A stretch of DNA of 37,088 nt from Candidatus Abyssobacteria bacterium SURF_5 (GTDB taxonomy: Bacteria > Abyssobacteria > SURF-5), in the NCBI GenBank assembly GCA_003598085.1, contig QZKU01000106.1, positions 1 to 37,088 of the forward strand, written 5' to 3'. Position 1 is the first letter of the stretch; each line of letters starts with the position of its first letter. A program made the translations under genes and the position numbers. The notes under the pieces were generated by a model, which worked only from the letters and a program-made list of their open reading frames with translations, ran no database searches and was not told the origin of the DNA. Positions 1-9,001 of the stretch are shown piece after piece.

Positions 1-143
1 GCATTTCCAAACGCGCCTTCGGATTCCATGACAACCGATATTTTACTCTTAAAGTCATACAGGCATTCTCAGGCAACAACTAAATCGGAGAAGAACCATA
101 AATTATTTCGTAATAGCAGCCAGGTTCTTCAGGAGACAAGAAA

Positions 144-722
144 ATGCCGTCGAAAGAATCAGAGGAACTGCGGGCGGAAATTCAGAAATTGCGCAATCGA
201 ATAGCCGAACTCGAGGCGGAAAGAGAACGGCTCAAGGAAGCCGCCGGTTCCGTTGATGAGATTGAAATCGTGAAGCTGGCGCTCAGGAACACTCCGGTCG
301 TCGTCTTCACGCATGACAAACAGCTCCGGTACAACCGCGTCTATACTTTCCATCCGGATTTACCTCCGGAAGCGATGCTGGGGAAGACGGACGCTGATCT
401 GTTTCCGCCAGAGCAGGCGCGTCACATCATGGAGATCAAGCGCCGGGTCCTGGAGACGGGGATCGAAGCCCATGAGGAAACAAGCGTCACTATCGCGGGT
501 GCGAACTATTTCTATTACAAAGACGCTTTCCCTATTCGCGACCGTAACGGCGATATTACCGGCCTCGCCTGCGCCTGCCTGAATATCACCGAGCTCAGGC
601 GAGCGGAAGAGGCACTGCGCGAGAGCGAAGAACGATGCCGGCGCCTCTCTGAAAGGGTGGGGGAAGGGCCGGCGAAGACAGAGGAGATGCGAAGACGGGC
701 GGGACGAAACCGAAGAGGATAG
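144..722 (+). CDS. Orphan PAS-domain protein, possibly truncated sensor
   Basis: This 192-residue protein has an N-terminal coiled coil (about residues 4-35, rich in Glu, Arg and Leu) followed by one PAS fold (about 42-152). The PAS fold ends in the usual NITE-type strand and a linker helix. The next stretch begins like the entry to a second PAS domain (EERCRRLSE), then turns into a basic tail and stops. No histidine kinase, receiver or GGDEF domain follows, so it is either a small stand-alone PAS protein or the broken N-terminus of a longer sensor. The start has a good ribosome site (AGGAG near 131-135). It converges on the next gene with a gap of 37 nt. The ligand is unknown. Confidence 0.7.
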   Translation: MPSKESEELRAEIQKLRNRIAELEAERERLKEAAGSVDEIEIVKLALRNTPVVVFTHDKQLRYNRVYTFHPDLPPEAMLGKTDADLFPPEQARHIMEIKRRVLETGIEAHEETSVTIAGANYFYYKDAFPIRDRNGDITGLACACLNITELRRAEEALRESEERCRRLSERVGEGPAKTEEMRRRAGRNRRG

Positions 723-759
723 CTTGGCTGTTCGAATCGGGCGAGCTTCCGGCCCTGCG

Positions 760-1542
760 TCAGCGGCCCATCAATTCTCCCGCGGGACAGCTCCTCTGGC
801 ACTCGAAGCAGCAGTAGAACAGTCCCAGGCTTAGCGCCTGATAGAAATTCCAGAAATCCGGACTCTTGATGAATTTCTTCCAATCCTCCGGTGAGCCCTC
901 CATGGTGAGCCCCGACAGCCGCTTGATCAGATTCGATAATCCATACGGGAAATTATTGCGCATGCACGTCACCACGTCCACCGTTCCGTCTTCCTTGATG
1001 GCCGAAACCGGACATGCGCGCACGCACTCCATGCAGCCGTCGCACGGCGACTCGGTCAGCAGCGGATCGGGTGCAAGCTCGGCGTCGGTCACCAGCCCGG
1101 CCAATCTGAGCCTTGCGCCGAACCTGGGATTGATCAGCAGGCGATTCGGCCCCAGCTTCCCGAGGCCGGCCGCCTCGGCGGCATGCCTGAGGGAAACCGG
1201 CCCGATCAATCCTTTGCCTTTGTCGCTCATATCGATCGGCAGATGAGGCGGAATCGTCGAGGCGCGGTGGCCGGCTTTCTCCAGTTCTCTCGCCATTTTC
1301 AGGGCGATCCGGTTCATCTCGTCGTAAATGATCATCAGGTGCTGCGACTGAACAACCTCGCTCGGGCTCTCGATCGCGCCGTCTCCCATCCAGATCCCAA
1401 AAACAACAACCGATTTCGCACCCTTCACCAGGACATCCAGGTCGGCGTTCGGCTCGATCGCACTGTATGCCGCGCGGCTCGCGATGCCCGCGCAATCCGC
1501 ATCGAGCGAAAGCGCGAGTTCCTTTACGGCGTCTGCATTCAT
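760..1542 (-). CDS. QueG-like double [4Fe-4S] cluster protein
   Basis: The protein (260 aa) carries a ferredoxin-like motif CDGCMECVRACP in its C-terminal half and a second Cys cluster, CCFECQRSCP, near the C-terminus. This is the double [4Fe-4S] arrangement of epoxyqueuosine reductase (QueG) and reductive-dehalogenase-like iron-sulfur proteins. The N-terminal part resembles the QueG-family nucleotide/corrinoid-facing domain, but the protein is much shorter than QueG (about 380 aa) and has no HEAT-repeat tail. I therefore read it as a QueG paralogue of unknown substrate, probably cytoplasmic and oxygen-sensitive. The ATG is preceded by GAGGAA on the minus strand. It stands alone, convergent with the PAS gene. 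Confidence 0.75.
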   Translation of the reverse strand: MNADAVKELALSLDADCAGIASRAAYSAIEPNADLDVLVKGAKSVVVFGIWMGDGAIESPSEVVQSQHLMIIYDEMNRIALKMARELEKAGHRASTIPPHLPIDMSDKGKGLIGPVSLRHAAEAAGLGKLGPNRLLINPRFGARLRLAGLVTDAELAPDPLLTESPCDGCMECVRACPVSAIKEDGTVDVVTCMRNNFPYGLSNLIKRLSGLTMEGSPEDWKKFIKSPDFWNFYQALSLGLFYCCFECQRSCPAGELMGR

Positions 1543-2012
1543 GCTTCGTTCCTCTTCAATAATTTTCTTACTGGCGACATCTGTAAGGGAAATTATATGA
1601 AGACTCTCTTATGTCTGTCAATCAATCAAGAGTTCCGCGCGGCTCTCCGCCCGCCTCTCCGGTGACTTCAAAACACGAACAGGAGATCACAGCGCCGCAG
1701 CAAAGCCGCAACCAAAATTCTTGGAACACGAATTAGGTCAATGAAAAAAAGCAAGGAAAAACTTCCCCTGCTCCTCAAGAGCAACCGTTTAACGCCTTGA
1801 CTTTTGAAGACGCCCGCTGGTTCAGTGGGGGGTTCTCAAGAAGCTGAAAAAGAGCCTCAGGTGATTTCCCCAGCGGTTCCCCAGACACACTCATCCATCT
1901 TCGCCACTGGCCACGGAATTGTCTAGTGGCGCGACATAGGCAGGGAAGCTGTATAATGATCAGAAAGAAAGCTTGTATGGAAAGATGCTCTCGCAGGACT
2001 GGGGGGATGGGT
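1543..2012. other. Intergenic region, no gene recognised
   Basis: About 470 nt between two divergent genes. Reading frames here are short and have no recognisable domains. The only signal I can point to is a TATAAT hexamer near 1952. Promoters for both flanking genes must lie here. Confidence 0.5.
1952..1957 (+). promoter_or_regulatory. Possible -10 box (TATAAT)
   Basis: A consensus TATAAT lies 55 nt upstream of the preferred start of the hydrolase gene at 2013, but no convincing -35 hexamer sits 16-18 nt upstream. If it is a true -10, it excludes the far-upstream ATG at 1926 as a start. Confidence 0.25.
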
Positions 2013-3026
2013 ATGAACGAGAACCAGCCGGATGAAAGCGGGGAATTAACCCGGTCCAGTTCAAAGACTGAGGAATTTCTTCCACCGCCTCTTTTGAAGC
2101 ACCCTACTCTTCAGACCCTTTTAGGCGGCAGCAAGCTGCGCAAGCTGGGAAAAAATCCCATGCTTTCAGCCGCGCGGGAAGTAATACTCGAAACGGATGC
2201 CCATGTTCGCCTGCTCGGCCACTATTCCGCCCACCCCGAAGCCAAAGGCGTTGTCATCCTTCTGAGCGGCTGGCTGGGAGATTCGGATTCGCCCTATATG
2301 ATCAGTACAGGCAGGTACCTGTACGAGCATGGGTATAGCGTATTCCGGCTCAATTATCGCGATCACGGCGACAGCCATCATCTCAATGAGGGGCTTTTCT
2401 ACGCATCGCATCTGGATGAAGTCTTCGACTGCGTCAGTCAAGCGGCATGCAGCGAAAAGGGGTGCCCGGCTTTTCTGGCCGGTTTTTCCCTTGGGGGAAA
2501 CTTCGCTCTTCGCATCGCCCGCCGCTGCGCGACGGCCCGCATCGAAAATCTGCAGCACGTCATCTGCGTCAGCCCGCTGCTCAACCCGGACAAATCAACC
2601 GCTGCGGTTGATCGCAACAGATTGATCTGCGCCTATTTCCTGAAAAAATGGCGCAAATCCCTTCTGAGGAAACAGTCCCTCTTTTCCACGACCTACAATT
2701 TTGCGGGTATTATAAAGGATAGTATACGGGGCACCACAGAGGAACTGGTAAAACAGTATAGCATCTATAAAGATGCGCTCGAATATTTCGAGGGCTATAC
2801 CGTTACAGATGATATGCTCAGGAATATTTCCGTCCCGACCACCATTATCACAGCGGAAGACGATCCCATCATTCCGATCGAGGATTTTCATCGGCTCGAG
2901 CTGAATCACCTGACGAGACTGGTGATCCATCGGTATGGCGGACATAATGGCTTCATTGAAAGCTTCAGGCTTAACAGTTGGTATGAAAGAAGAATGGTGG
3001 TACTCTTCGACCAACTCGTCCTGTAA
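2013..3026 (+). CDS. YheT/ABHD-type alpha/beta hydrolase
   Basis: A serine hydrolase of the YheT-like alpha/beta-hydrolase family (337 aa from this start). The nucleophile elbow GFSLGG puts Ser at about residue 159. The acid is an Asp in the AEDDPIIP segment (about 283-284), and the base is His in GGHNGF (about 311). An early GWLGD segment matches the oxyanion-hole region. There is no signal peptide, so it is probably cytoplasmic or peripheral. Family members act on esters of lipids or short-chain acyl compounds; the substrate here cannot be read. In-frame starts exist at 1926, 2007 and 2013; 2013 is preferred because the G-rich run at 2001-2006 is well spaced for it and because the more upstream residues look non-conserved. 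Confidence 0.85.
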   Translation: MNENQPDESGELTRSSSKTEEFLPPPLLKHPTLQTLLGGSKLRKLGKNPMLSAAREVILETDAHVRLLGHYSAHPEAKGVVILLSGWLGDSDSPYMISTGRYLYEHGYSVFRLNYRDHGDSHHLNEGLFYASHLDEVFDCVSQAACSEKGCPAFLAGFSLGGNFALRIARRCATARIENLQHVICVSPLLNPDKSTAAVDRNRLICAYFLKKWRKSLLRKQSLFSTTYNFAGIIKDSIRGTTEELVKQYSIYKDALEYFEGYTVTDDMLRNISVPTTIITAEDDPIIPIEDFHRLELNHLTRLVIHRYGGHNGFIESFRLNSWYERRMVVLFDQLVL

Positions 3027-3414
3027 TCAGCTTTGGAATGTTTGTAGACCTGTTGGGATGGCGGTTACTTCCCCCAACTGTGGCCATGACATCGGTTATG
3101 ATCGACTCCAAGAAACAGCGTCGGCCGGAAATCCGTCAGTGGCCGGAAAGGCAGGCCTCCACTTTTGTAGCATGCAAATGGCGGGAAAGCCTTGCCCAGC
3201 TCCTCAACAGTAACAACCACAGAGGAATCTAATGGACCCTGACATGGTTGAGGGTTCTCAGGTTCTCTGACTCACAGTTGGCTTAAACTCTTTGTATGAT
3301 AGAATGAATGACACTGCAACGGCATGAGATTGCAGTTCTGTTGTTTTTGCGTACTGCATTACGTTGATATGATTTACCAGCTCCGCGTCCCATCAACCTT
3401 CAGGAGAAACCAGC
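3027..3414. other. Intergenic region with a candidate promoter
   Basis: 388 nt without a recognisable gene. It contains a possible sigma70 promoter near 3278-3305 and a short inverted repeat (CTGCAA/TTGCAG, near 3316-3337). Nothing else stands out. Confidence 0.45.
3278..3305 (+). promoter_or_regulatory. Candidate sigma70 promoter for the amidohydrolase
   Basis: TTGGCT, 16 nt spacer, TAGAAT. This is a moderate match to consensus about 110 nt upstream of the TTG start at 3415. Confidence 0.3.
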
Positions 3415-4647
3415 TTGAAGACTATCATCAGGAATGCAAATCTAATTGATGGCATTGCAAGAAAACCGGCTCTTGGTGTGGACCTGTTGATCGAAGACGA
3501 CGCCATTAAAGATATCGGGCCGGAATTAAAGACTGGAGACGTCGCGGTAAGCATCGACGCCGCGGGCAAGACCGTCATGCCCGGCCTTATCGACGCGCAT
3601 CTTCATCTGATGGGAATTCGCGGCTATAATCCGATTTTGGTCTATACGGATCCTCCATTTTTGAGAGCCACTCGAGGCGTCGCGGATGTGAGGAATCTCA
3701 TCGAGGCGGGTTTCACAGCGGTCCGTTGCGCAGGTTCGAATTTAAGCATCTCGCTGAACAGGGCGATAGAAGAAGGGACTATTCCCGGCCCAAGAATCGT
3801 CGCCTCCAACCTCGCCATTTCCCAAACGGCGGGCCACGGAGACCTCCATATGCTGCCGCGCGAATGGCTTGCCGGCCCGTACTTCTCTTCCCGGATCGCC
3901 GACGGTCCGGATGATTGTCGCAAAGCCGCTCGCGAGCAGATTCGCGAGGGGGCCGGAGTCATCAAGATCATGACGACCGGCGGTGTGCTCTCCGAAAAAG
4001 ATTCGCCCGCCCAGCCTCAATTCGTGGATGAGGAAGTCGCGGCCATCGTGGAAGAAGCTCACCGCGTCGGACTCAAAGTCATGTCACACGCGCAAAGCCC
4101 GGCGGGGATTCAGTTGGCTCTGAGAAATGGAGTCGATACGATTGAGCACGCTATTTATCTGGATGAAAAGACGATTGATCTGCTGCTCGAGAAAAACGCG
4201 GTCGTTGTGCCCACCTTCGCCATCGTCGATGCCATTGTGAAATATGGACGCGTTGCGGGAGTGCGGGAGTATGCAATGAGGAAAGCGGAAGAAAGCCATA
4301 AGGCTCACATAGAGTCCATCCGCAACGCTTTCGACGCCGGTGTCAAGATCGCCGCAGGCACTGATTTTCCCGGGTCTCCCGGGGTGGCTCACGGCGACAA
4401 CGCCGTGGAATTGGAGATATTCGTCGAACAATTGGGTTTGAGCCCGATGGATGCGATCATCAGTGCTACGCGCATCGGCGCCGAGGCCTTGGGCATGGAT
4501 GACAAGATCGGCACTCTCAGCCCGGGCAAGAAAGCGGACCTGCTAATTGTAGATGGAGACCCAACGCAGGACATCAAAATCCTGCAAGACAAATCCGCAA
4601 TCAAGCTGGTCATGCGATCGGGCCAGATCGCCGTCGACCGCCGCTAA
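3415..4647 (+). CDS. Metal-dependent amidohydrolase (imidazolonepropionase/prolidase-like)
   Basis: A 410-residue amidohydrolase-superfamily enzyme with a complete binuclear metal site. It has HxH at His62/His64, Lys184 in VIKIMTTGG (the usual carboxylated bridging Lys), His225, His245 in IEHA, and Asp317 in AGTDFPG. The N- and C-terminal strands form the composite beta-sandwich and the C-terminus has the DLLIVDGDP motif. The best-matching subgroup hydrolyses cyclic amides or Xaa-Pro type dipeptides; the exact substrate is open. There is no signal peptide. The start codon is TTG, chosen because AGGAG at 3402-3406 is 8 nt upstream and no ATG fits better. The gene appears monocistronic. Confidence 0.88.
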   Translation: MKTIIRNANLIDGIARKPALGVDLLIEDDAIKDIGPELKTGDVAVSIDAAGKTVMPGLIDAHLHLMGIRGYNPILVYTDPPFLRATRGVADVRNLIEAGFTAVRCAGSNLSISLNRAIEEGTIPGPRIVASNLAISQTAGHGDLHMLPREWLAGPYFSSRIADGPDDCRKAAREQIREGAGVIKIMTTGGVLSEKDSPAQPQFVDEEVAAIVEEAHRVGLKVMSHAQSPAGIQLALRNGVDTIEHAIYLDEKTIDLLLEKNAVVVPTFAIVDAIVKYGRVAGVREYAMRKAEESHKAHIESIRNAFDAGVKIAAGTDFPGSPGVAHGDNAVELEIFVEQLGLSPMDAIISATRIGAEALGMDDKIGTLSPGKKADLLIVDGDPTQDIKILQDKSAIKLVMRSGQIAVDRR

Positions 4648-4705
4648 GCAGCATCCACAGAACGAGAAAGCTTGAAGAGGGGACTCCCGACCGACGCGCT
4701 TCCTA

Positions 4706-5470
4706 TTATGCGCAGGTCACGCGCCGGACAAACTCATAGGTTCTTTCCTTCACCAGCTCCTTGTCGTAATCGACAGGGATCATATGGCAGGAATTCGGAA
4801 GCTCTACGACTATCTTGTCGTCGCACCCGAGAAGCCGATGAATAAGGTGAACGTTGGGAGGGTCAACAACATGGTCGATTACTCCCTGGAACAAAAGGAC
4901 GGGAACCGTTACGTCACGCAGGTCGTTCCTCACATGGTCGAGCAAATCCAGCAGGGACTCGATGCATCGCAGAGGAACGCGGTCGTAACTCAACACCTCC
5001 GGACGAGCCTCAAGATTCGCAACGTCGGGCGCCGGAGAATGCATATACTTAACGAACGGCTTTATCAAGGGAAGAAAAGGAAGGAGAGGATTCTTCATAT
5101 ATATCGGTGCGCCGTATGTAATGACTCCGGCCACCTTGTTCCCGCTTGCATGATGGGCCGCCAAATGCAGGCTGAGCGTGCCGCCCATCGACTGGCCGCA
5201 GACCACCACCTTTTCGCATTTCGAGCTTAATTCCACAAGACTCGCCACGCTCGCGCCGTACCAGTCGCGCCAGTCCGTCCGGCTCATCTCCTCAGGCGTA
5301 GTCCCGTGGCCCGGCAACTGCCTGCACAGAACCGTGACGTCCCTCTCGGCCAGATACTGCGCCAACTCGCGAAACATGAAAGGCGAGCCGGTGAAGCCGT
5401 GGATGAGCAAACATCCAACCGGTCCCCTGTCAAACTGAAAAGCTGCAGTTTTTTCCGGGTCGAGTCTCAC
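4706..5470 (-). CDS. Carboxylesterase, Est30/thermostable monoacylglycerol-lipase-like
   Basis: An alpha/beta hydrolase (254 aa). It has the oxyanion segment LIHGFTGSP (about 22-30), the nucleophile elbow CGQSMGG (Ser94), an Asp in GVIDHVVDP and a His in SCHMIPVDYDKE. These motifs and the length fit the Est30/YvaK family of small-acyl carboxylesterases and monoacylglycerol lipases. It has no export signal. The start is GTG at 5470, supported by an AGAAAGGA-like ribosome site upstream. It converges with the amidohydrolase gene and shares no obvious pathway with it. Confidence 0.87.
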   Translation of the reverse strand: MRLDPEKTAAFQFDRGPVGCLLIHGFTGSPFMFRELAQYLAERDVTVLCRQLPGHGTTPEEMSRTDWRDWYGASVASLVELSSKCEKVVVCGQSMGGTLSLHLAAHHASGNKVAGVITYGAPIYMKNPLLPFLPLIKPFVKYMHSPAPDVANLEARPEVLSYDRVPLRCIESLLDLLDHVRNDLRDVTVPVLLFQGVIDHVVDPPNVHLIHRLLGCDDKIVVELPNSCHMIPVDYDKELVKERTYEFVRRVTCA

Positions 5471-6214
5471 GAGAATTCCTTTCTTTCGGGAAATTGTTCT
5501 GCAAAATCCTGGGGACTCGAGGAGCTGGCTTCGGGGACAGACGCGATTCTATCCCGCGAGCCGCGGGACTTCCGACCCGAAACGTGGCCAGCGAGATCTT
5601 AAGGAAGTCGCTGACACTCATGAATTCCGTAAATGAAGTCAGTCCCCTTCGCCTGAAAAGAATCACATTCGCAGGGCGCGATCCCTCGCGCACGCGGGCG
5701 CAATGAATTCGCCCACAGAAAATTCCGAACCTTGATTTCTCCGACAGACCCCAGCGGTCGCGCTTCCGAGCCCGTACAACTGCGGCTATAGAGAAACTCT
5801 CCGATGGTCGCAATGACGTGTCCGACGACTGAGTGTATCCGACACGCGTCAAGCCTGCATATTTTACAAAAGATTAGGTACTAAAGTCGAGGAAAATGAC
5901 GCGTGATGGACAGCAACAGAAGCGCGCTGCGTTTTTCACACCTTCCCGGGACGGTTGTATAACTCTGCGAGTTACCCACATGCCATCACGCCAAAAGTCC
6001 CGCGTTTCGCGGGATTCACCCAGCTCAGTCGGCCATACAGGGAAAGGCGCACATAATACTTGCATACGAGGAGGGAGAATACTGCTTATACCTAATGTTT
6101 CCGATTCAAGAATTAGGGTAACTTCATAAGTGGAGGCATAATCCATCAAAGCGGCGCGTTCTGAAGCGCCTTCCGTATTGCATCGGATGCCGGATATAGA
6201 AAAGGCTTTGCACC
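5471..6214. other. Long intergenic region, no gene recognised
   Basis: 744 nt between divergent genes. Several open frames exist but none has a recognisable domain, ribosome site or plausible composition. The only structured element I see is the perfect GC hairpin at 5998-6014. The kinase promoter should lie in its right half. Confidence 0.5.
5998..6014. repeat. Perfect short hairpin, TCCCGCG-TTT-CGCGGGA
   Basis: Seven-base arms around a TTT loop. A real T-tract is absent on either side, so it is not a convincing terminator. It could be an operator or a remnant of a dispersed palindrome. Confidence 0.4.
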
Positions 6215-7945
6215 ATGGAAATTAAGAATTTCAACAATATTCGGAGGATGATCCTGATTCGGGTCCTCCTGGTTCCGTTTTTCACCATGATGCTTGTGTT
6301 TGGGACCCTCATATACTACTACGCGACCAACCTTCATAAACGTGTTCAGGAAAAACTCGCGTATATCGCCGAAGGGCATCGCGACCTGATCGAGCAATTC
6401 TTTCGAGAGCGCGCATTTGACCTTCAACAGGTTGCCTGCGCCAACAGCTTTGAGGAGCTCACATCTGAGGGACGGTTGACCGAGGTGTTCGATCAATTGC
6501 AGAAGCGTTCGCCGACCTTCTTCGATATCGGGGTCTTCGATGACGATGGTATCCACGTTGCTTATGTGGGGCCGTATTCCTTGGAGGGCAGGAATTACGC
6601 TCAGGCAGAGTGGTTCCCTCAGGCTCAGGAAAAGGACGTCTACATTTCAGACGTATTTCTCGGCAACCGCAATATCCCGCACTTCGTTATCGTCCACCGT
6701 CAGGAAGAGAACGATCGTGTATGGTACTTGCGGGCGACCATCGACACGTTCCTTTTCAACAACCTTGTTGAAAACATACGAATTGGGAAAACCGGAGAGG
6801 CATATCTTGTCAACGAGAATGGGCTGTTCCAGACGCGGCGACGTTCGGGGGGAGGTCTCATGGAGACCGATCCTGACCGAGCCACCTATCAAGTCGAAGC
6901 GAGCGACATCGTCTCGTTTACAGCCGAAGATCACGCGGGAGAGCGTTATGTGTACGCCACGGGACGATTACCCTCAACCGGTTGGCTCTGGGTAGTTCGT
7001 CAGGAGGTCGCAGACGCCCATGCGTCGCTCATACGAGCCGTGCTTATCGGACTCTATATTATCGTGGCCGGAGGGGCCATAGTGGTGACGACCGCCTTTC
7101 TTCTCGCCTCCAAAGTAGCCAATCAACTGACGGTCTGCGACCTTGAAAGACGCCGGATGGGCTGCCAGTTGATCATGGCGGGCAAGTTGGCTGAGGTGGG
7201 AGAGATGAGCGCGGGCGTGGCTCACGAAATCAACAATCCGCTTCAGGTGATGAAGTCGGAAGAGACCTTGATAAAAGACATTCTGGACGAGCTTGAAGCG
7301 GATGGAAAACTTGATAATACCGAAAATATTCAAACGCTTCGCGAATCGATTGATCAGATAGGACTTCAAATTGATCGATGCAAACAGATAATTCAGGGTC
7401 TTCTGGGATTCGCGCGAAAAGACCAGGCAACGATACAACCCACTGACTTGCGGTCATTGATACCGAGCGTGGTCGGCATGATCGAGCACCGCGCACAGAT
7501 GGAAAACATCCGGATCATCCAGGAATTCGAGTCCGATTTGCCACTGCTCCAAAGCGACGCAGCCCACCTTGAGCAGGTCTTGCTCAATCTGCTGAATAAT
7601 GCAATCGACGCACTCAAACAAAAGAACGGGGGGGAAATTCGCGTCACCGCGCGGTCGAGTGGGGATGACATCATGATGACGGTGGCCGACAATGGCTGCG
7701 GCATCGCTCCCGAGCATATCGAGAAAATCTTTCTCCCGTTCTTTACCACTAAACCTGTGGGGCAGGGAACGGGTCTTGGCCTGAGCACCTGCTACGGCAT
7801 TGTGGAAAACCTGGGCGGACAGATAACGGTTATGAGTGAATTGGATGCGGGCACCGCCTTCACTGTCCGCCTCCCAGTGGCTGGCCCACCCAGAAAGGCC
7901 AAAGACTGGCAAACGATTCACAAACAAGGGGGGGTGGCAAGATGA
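6215..7945 (+). CDS. Membrane sensor histidine kinase with extracytoplasmic Cache-like domain
   Basis: A 576-residue kinase. TM1 spans about residues 10-34 and is followed by a large extracytoplasmic region (about 35-265) of double-Cache type, with a motif typical of its membrane-distal fold ([12 protein letters not shown]). TM2 is about 268-297. The HisKA dimerisation helix has His337 in [12 protein letters not shown]. The HATPase domain shows the N box ([11 protein letters not shown]), G1 (DNGCGI), F box (FLPFFTTKP) and G2 ([11 protein letters not shown]). This is the NtrB/ZraS-like class, and Cache domains usually bind small organic acids or amino acids. The stop codon overlaps the ATG of the next gene by four bases, so kinase and first receiver are translationally coupled. 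The signal is unknown. Confidence 0.92.
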   Translation: MEIKNFNNIRRMILIRVLLVPFFTMMLVFGTLIYYYATNLHKRVQEKLAYIAEGHRDLIEQFFRERAFDLQQVACANSFEELTSEGRLTEVFDQLQKRSPTFFDIGVFDDDGIHVAYVGPYSLEGRNYAQAEWFPQAQEKDVYISDVFLGNRNIPHFVIVHRQEENDRVWYLRATIDTFLFNNLVENIRIGKTGEAYLVNENGLFQTRRRSGGGLMETDPDRATYQVEASDIVSFTAEDHAGERYVYATGRLPSTGWLWVVRQEVADAHASLIRAVLIGLYIIVAGGAIVVTTAFLLASKVANQLTVCDLERRRMGCQLIMAGKLAEVGEMSAGVAHEINNPLQVMKSEETLIKDILDELEADGKLDNTENIQTLRESIDQIGLQIDRCKQIIQGLLGFARKDQATIQPTDLRSLIPSVVGMIEHRAQMENIRIIQEFESDLPLLQSDAAHLEQVLLNLLNNAIDALKQKNGGEIRVTARSSGDDIMMTVADNGCGIAPEHIEKIFLPFFTTKPVGQGTGLGLSTCYGIVENLGGQITVMSELDAGTAFTVRLPVAGPPRKAKDWQTIHKQGGVAR

Positions 7946-8397
7946 ATTCCATAAACTTGTTGATAGTCGATGACGAAAAACGGTTCTTGTCCACAGCCAA
8001 GAGACTCTTGGACAAGCGCGGAATGGACACAACGATTTGTAGCAACGGGCCGGACGCGCTGAAGATACTGGAAGAGTGTTCCATTGATGTGGTGCTCCTG
8101 GACATCAAGATGCCCGGCGGGATTGACGGGATGGAGTTGTTGCGAAGGATCAGACAGGAGCGCCCGGACATTGAGGTAATCCTGCTCACCGGTCATGTTT
8201 CCGTGGAATCAGCAGTGGAGGGATTGAAGTTGGGCGCGTTTGACTACTTATTGAAACCGCTGACGATCTCCGAAATACAAGCGAAGGTGGAGGAGGCATT
8301 TGCAAGGAAACAAACAAAAAAAGAGGTGGCCCGCCGTGAGGAGGTCGACGAGGGCACGGATCGTCCCTTGACCGCAGGCACGAGAAGCACCGGCTAA
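7942..8397 (+). CDS. Receiver-only response regulator, coupled to the kinase
   Basis: A CheY-like receiver (151 aa) with acidic cluster DDE at 10-12, phospho-acceptor Asp54 in LLDIKMP, Thr in LLTGH and Lys in LLKPL. The receiver ends near residue 120 and is followed by a short charged tail with no output domain. It overlaps the kinase stop by four bases (ATGA). It is the first of three similar receivers and probably takes the phosphoryl group from the upstream kinase, acting through protein contacts rather than DNA binding. Confidence 0.92.
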   Translation: MNSINLLIVDDEKRFLSTAKRLLDKRGMDTTICSNGPDALKILEECSIDVVLLDIKMPGGIDGMELLRRIRQERPDIEVILLTGHVSVESAVEGLKLGAFDYLLKPLTISEIQAKVEEAFARKQTKKEVARREEVDEGTDRPLTAGTRSTG

Positions 8398-8454
8398 GAC
8401 GTTGCCTGTGAGGCCTCCGGGCGGATGGGAACACGCTGAAAGGAGCATTCAGTC

Positions 8455-8904
8455 ATGAAGAAGAAGGGTATAATCCAGGTTTTGATCGTGGACGACGAGG
8501 ATCGATTTCGATCCACAACCAAAACCAATCTTGAGAAACGCGGATTCGAAGTAAGAGCCGCGGCCACGGGAGCCGAGGCCATCGAAGAGATAAGAAGGGA
8601 CGAGGTTGACGTAGTCGTTCTCGATGTGAAAATGCCAGGCATGGACGGTAACGAGGTTCTCCACAGAATGAAGGCCCTCAAGCCGGACCTCGAAGTGATC
8701 ATGCTCACCGGACACGGGACGATGCGGTCGGCGCTCATAGCCTTTCGCGATGAAGTGTTTGAATACCTGAGCAAGCCGTGCGACACCGATACTCTGGCCG
8801 ATACCATCCGGAATGCCGCCGCCCACAAAACGGGTTCGATACATGGCGCCGAATGGTATTCAATTTGGTCGAAGGCTGAACCGGGCAGCGTAGAGGAAGA
8901 TTAA
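8455..8904 (+). CDS. Receiver-only response regulator, second in tandem
   Basis: A CheY-like receiver (149 aa): DDE at 13-15, phospho-acceptor Asp57 in LDVKMPGMDG, Thr in LTGHG and Lys in LSKPC. No output domain follows. It shares the IVDDE-RF and LxKRGF pattern with its two neighbours, so the three look like products of tandem duplication. It starts 57 nt after the first receiver, with AAGGAG just upstream of the ATG. Confidence 0.92.
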   Translation: MKKKGIIQVLIVDDEDRFRSTTKTNLEKRGFEVRAAATGAEAIEEIRRDEVDVVVLDVKMPGMDGNEVLHRMKALKPDLEVIMLTGHGTMRSALIAFRDEVFEYLSKPCDTDTLADTIRNAAAHKTGSIHGAEWYSIWSKAEPGSVEED

Positions 8905-9001
8905 CCGGATACATCACATCCGGCGTGGGAGCCATTCACCGATGTTTGTTCCCGGCGCGCAGGCCGACGGGTCGCGGGGATTCCAGAATGGGGGATCGAG
9001 C

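Noticed and set aside
5430-5852. Minus-strand open frame (140 codons) upstream of the esterase
   Set aside because: It overlaps the esterase start in another frame and has a composition unlike a real protein, rich in Arg and Ser without any motif.
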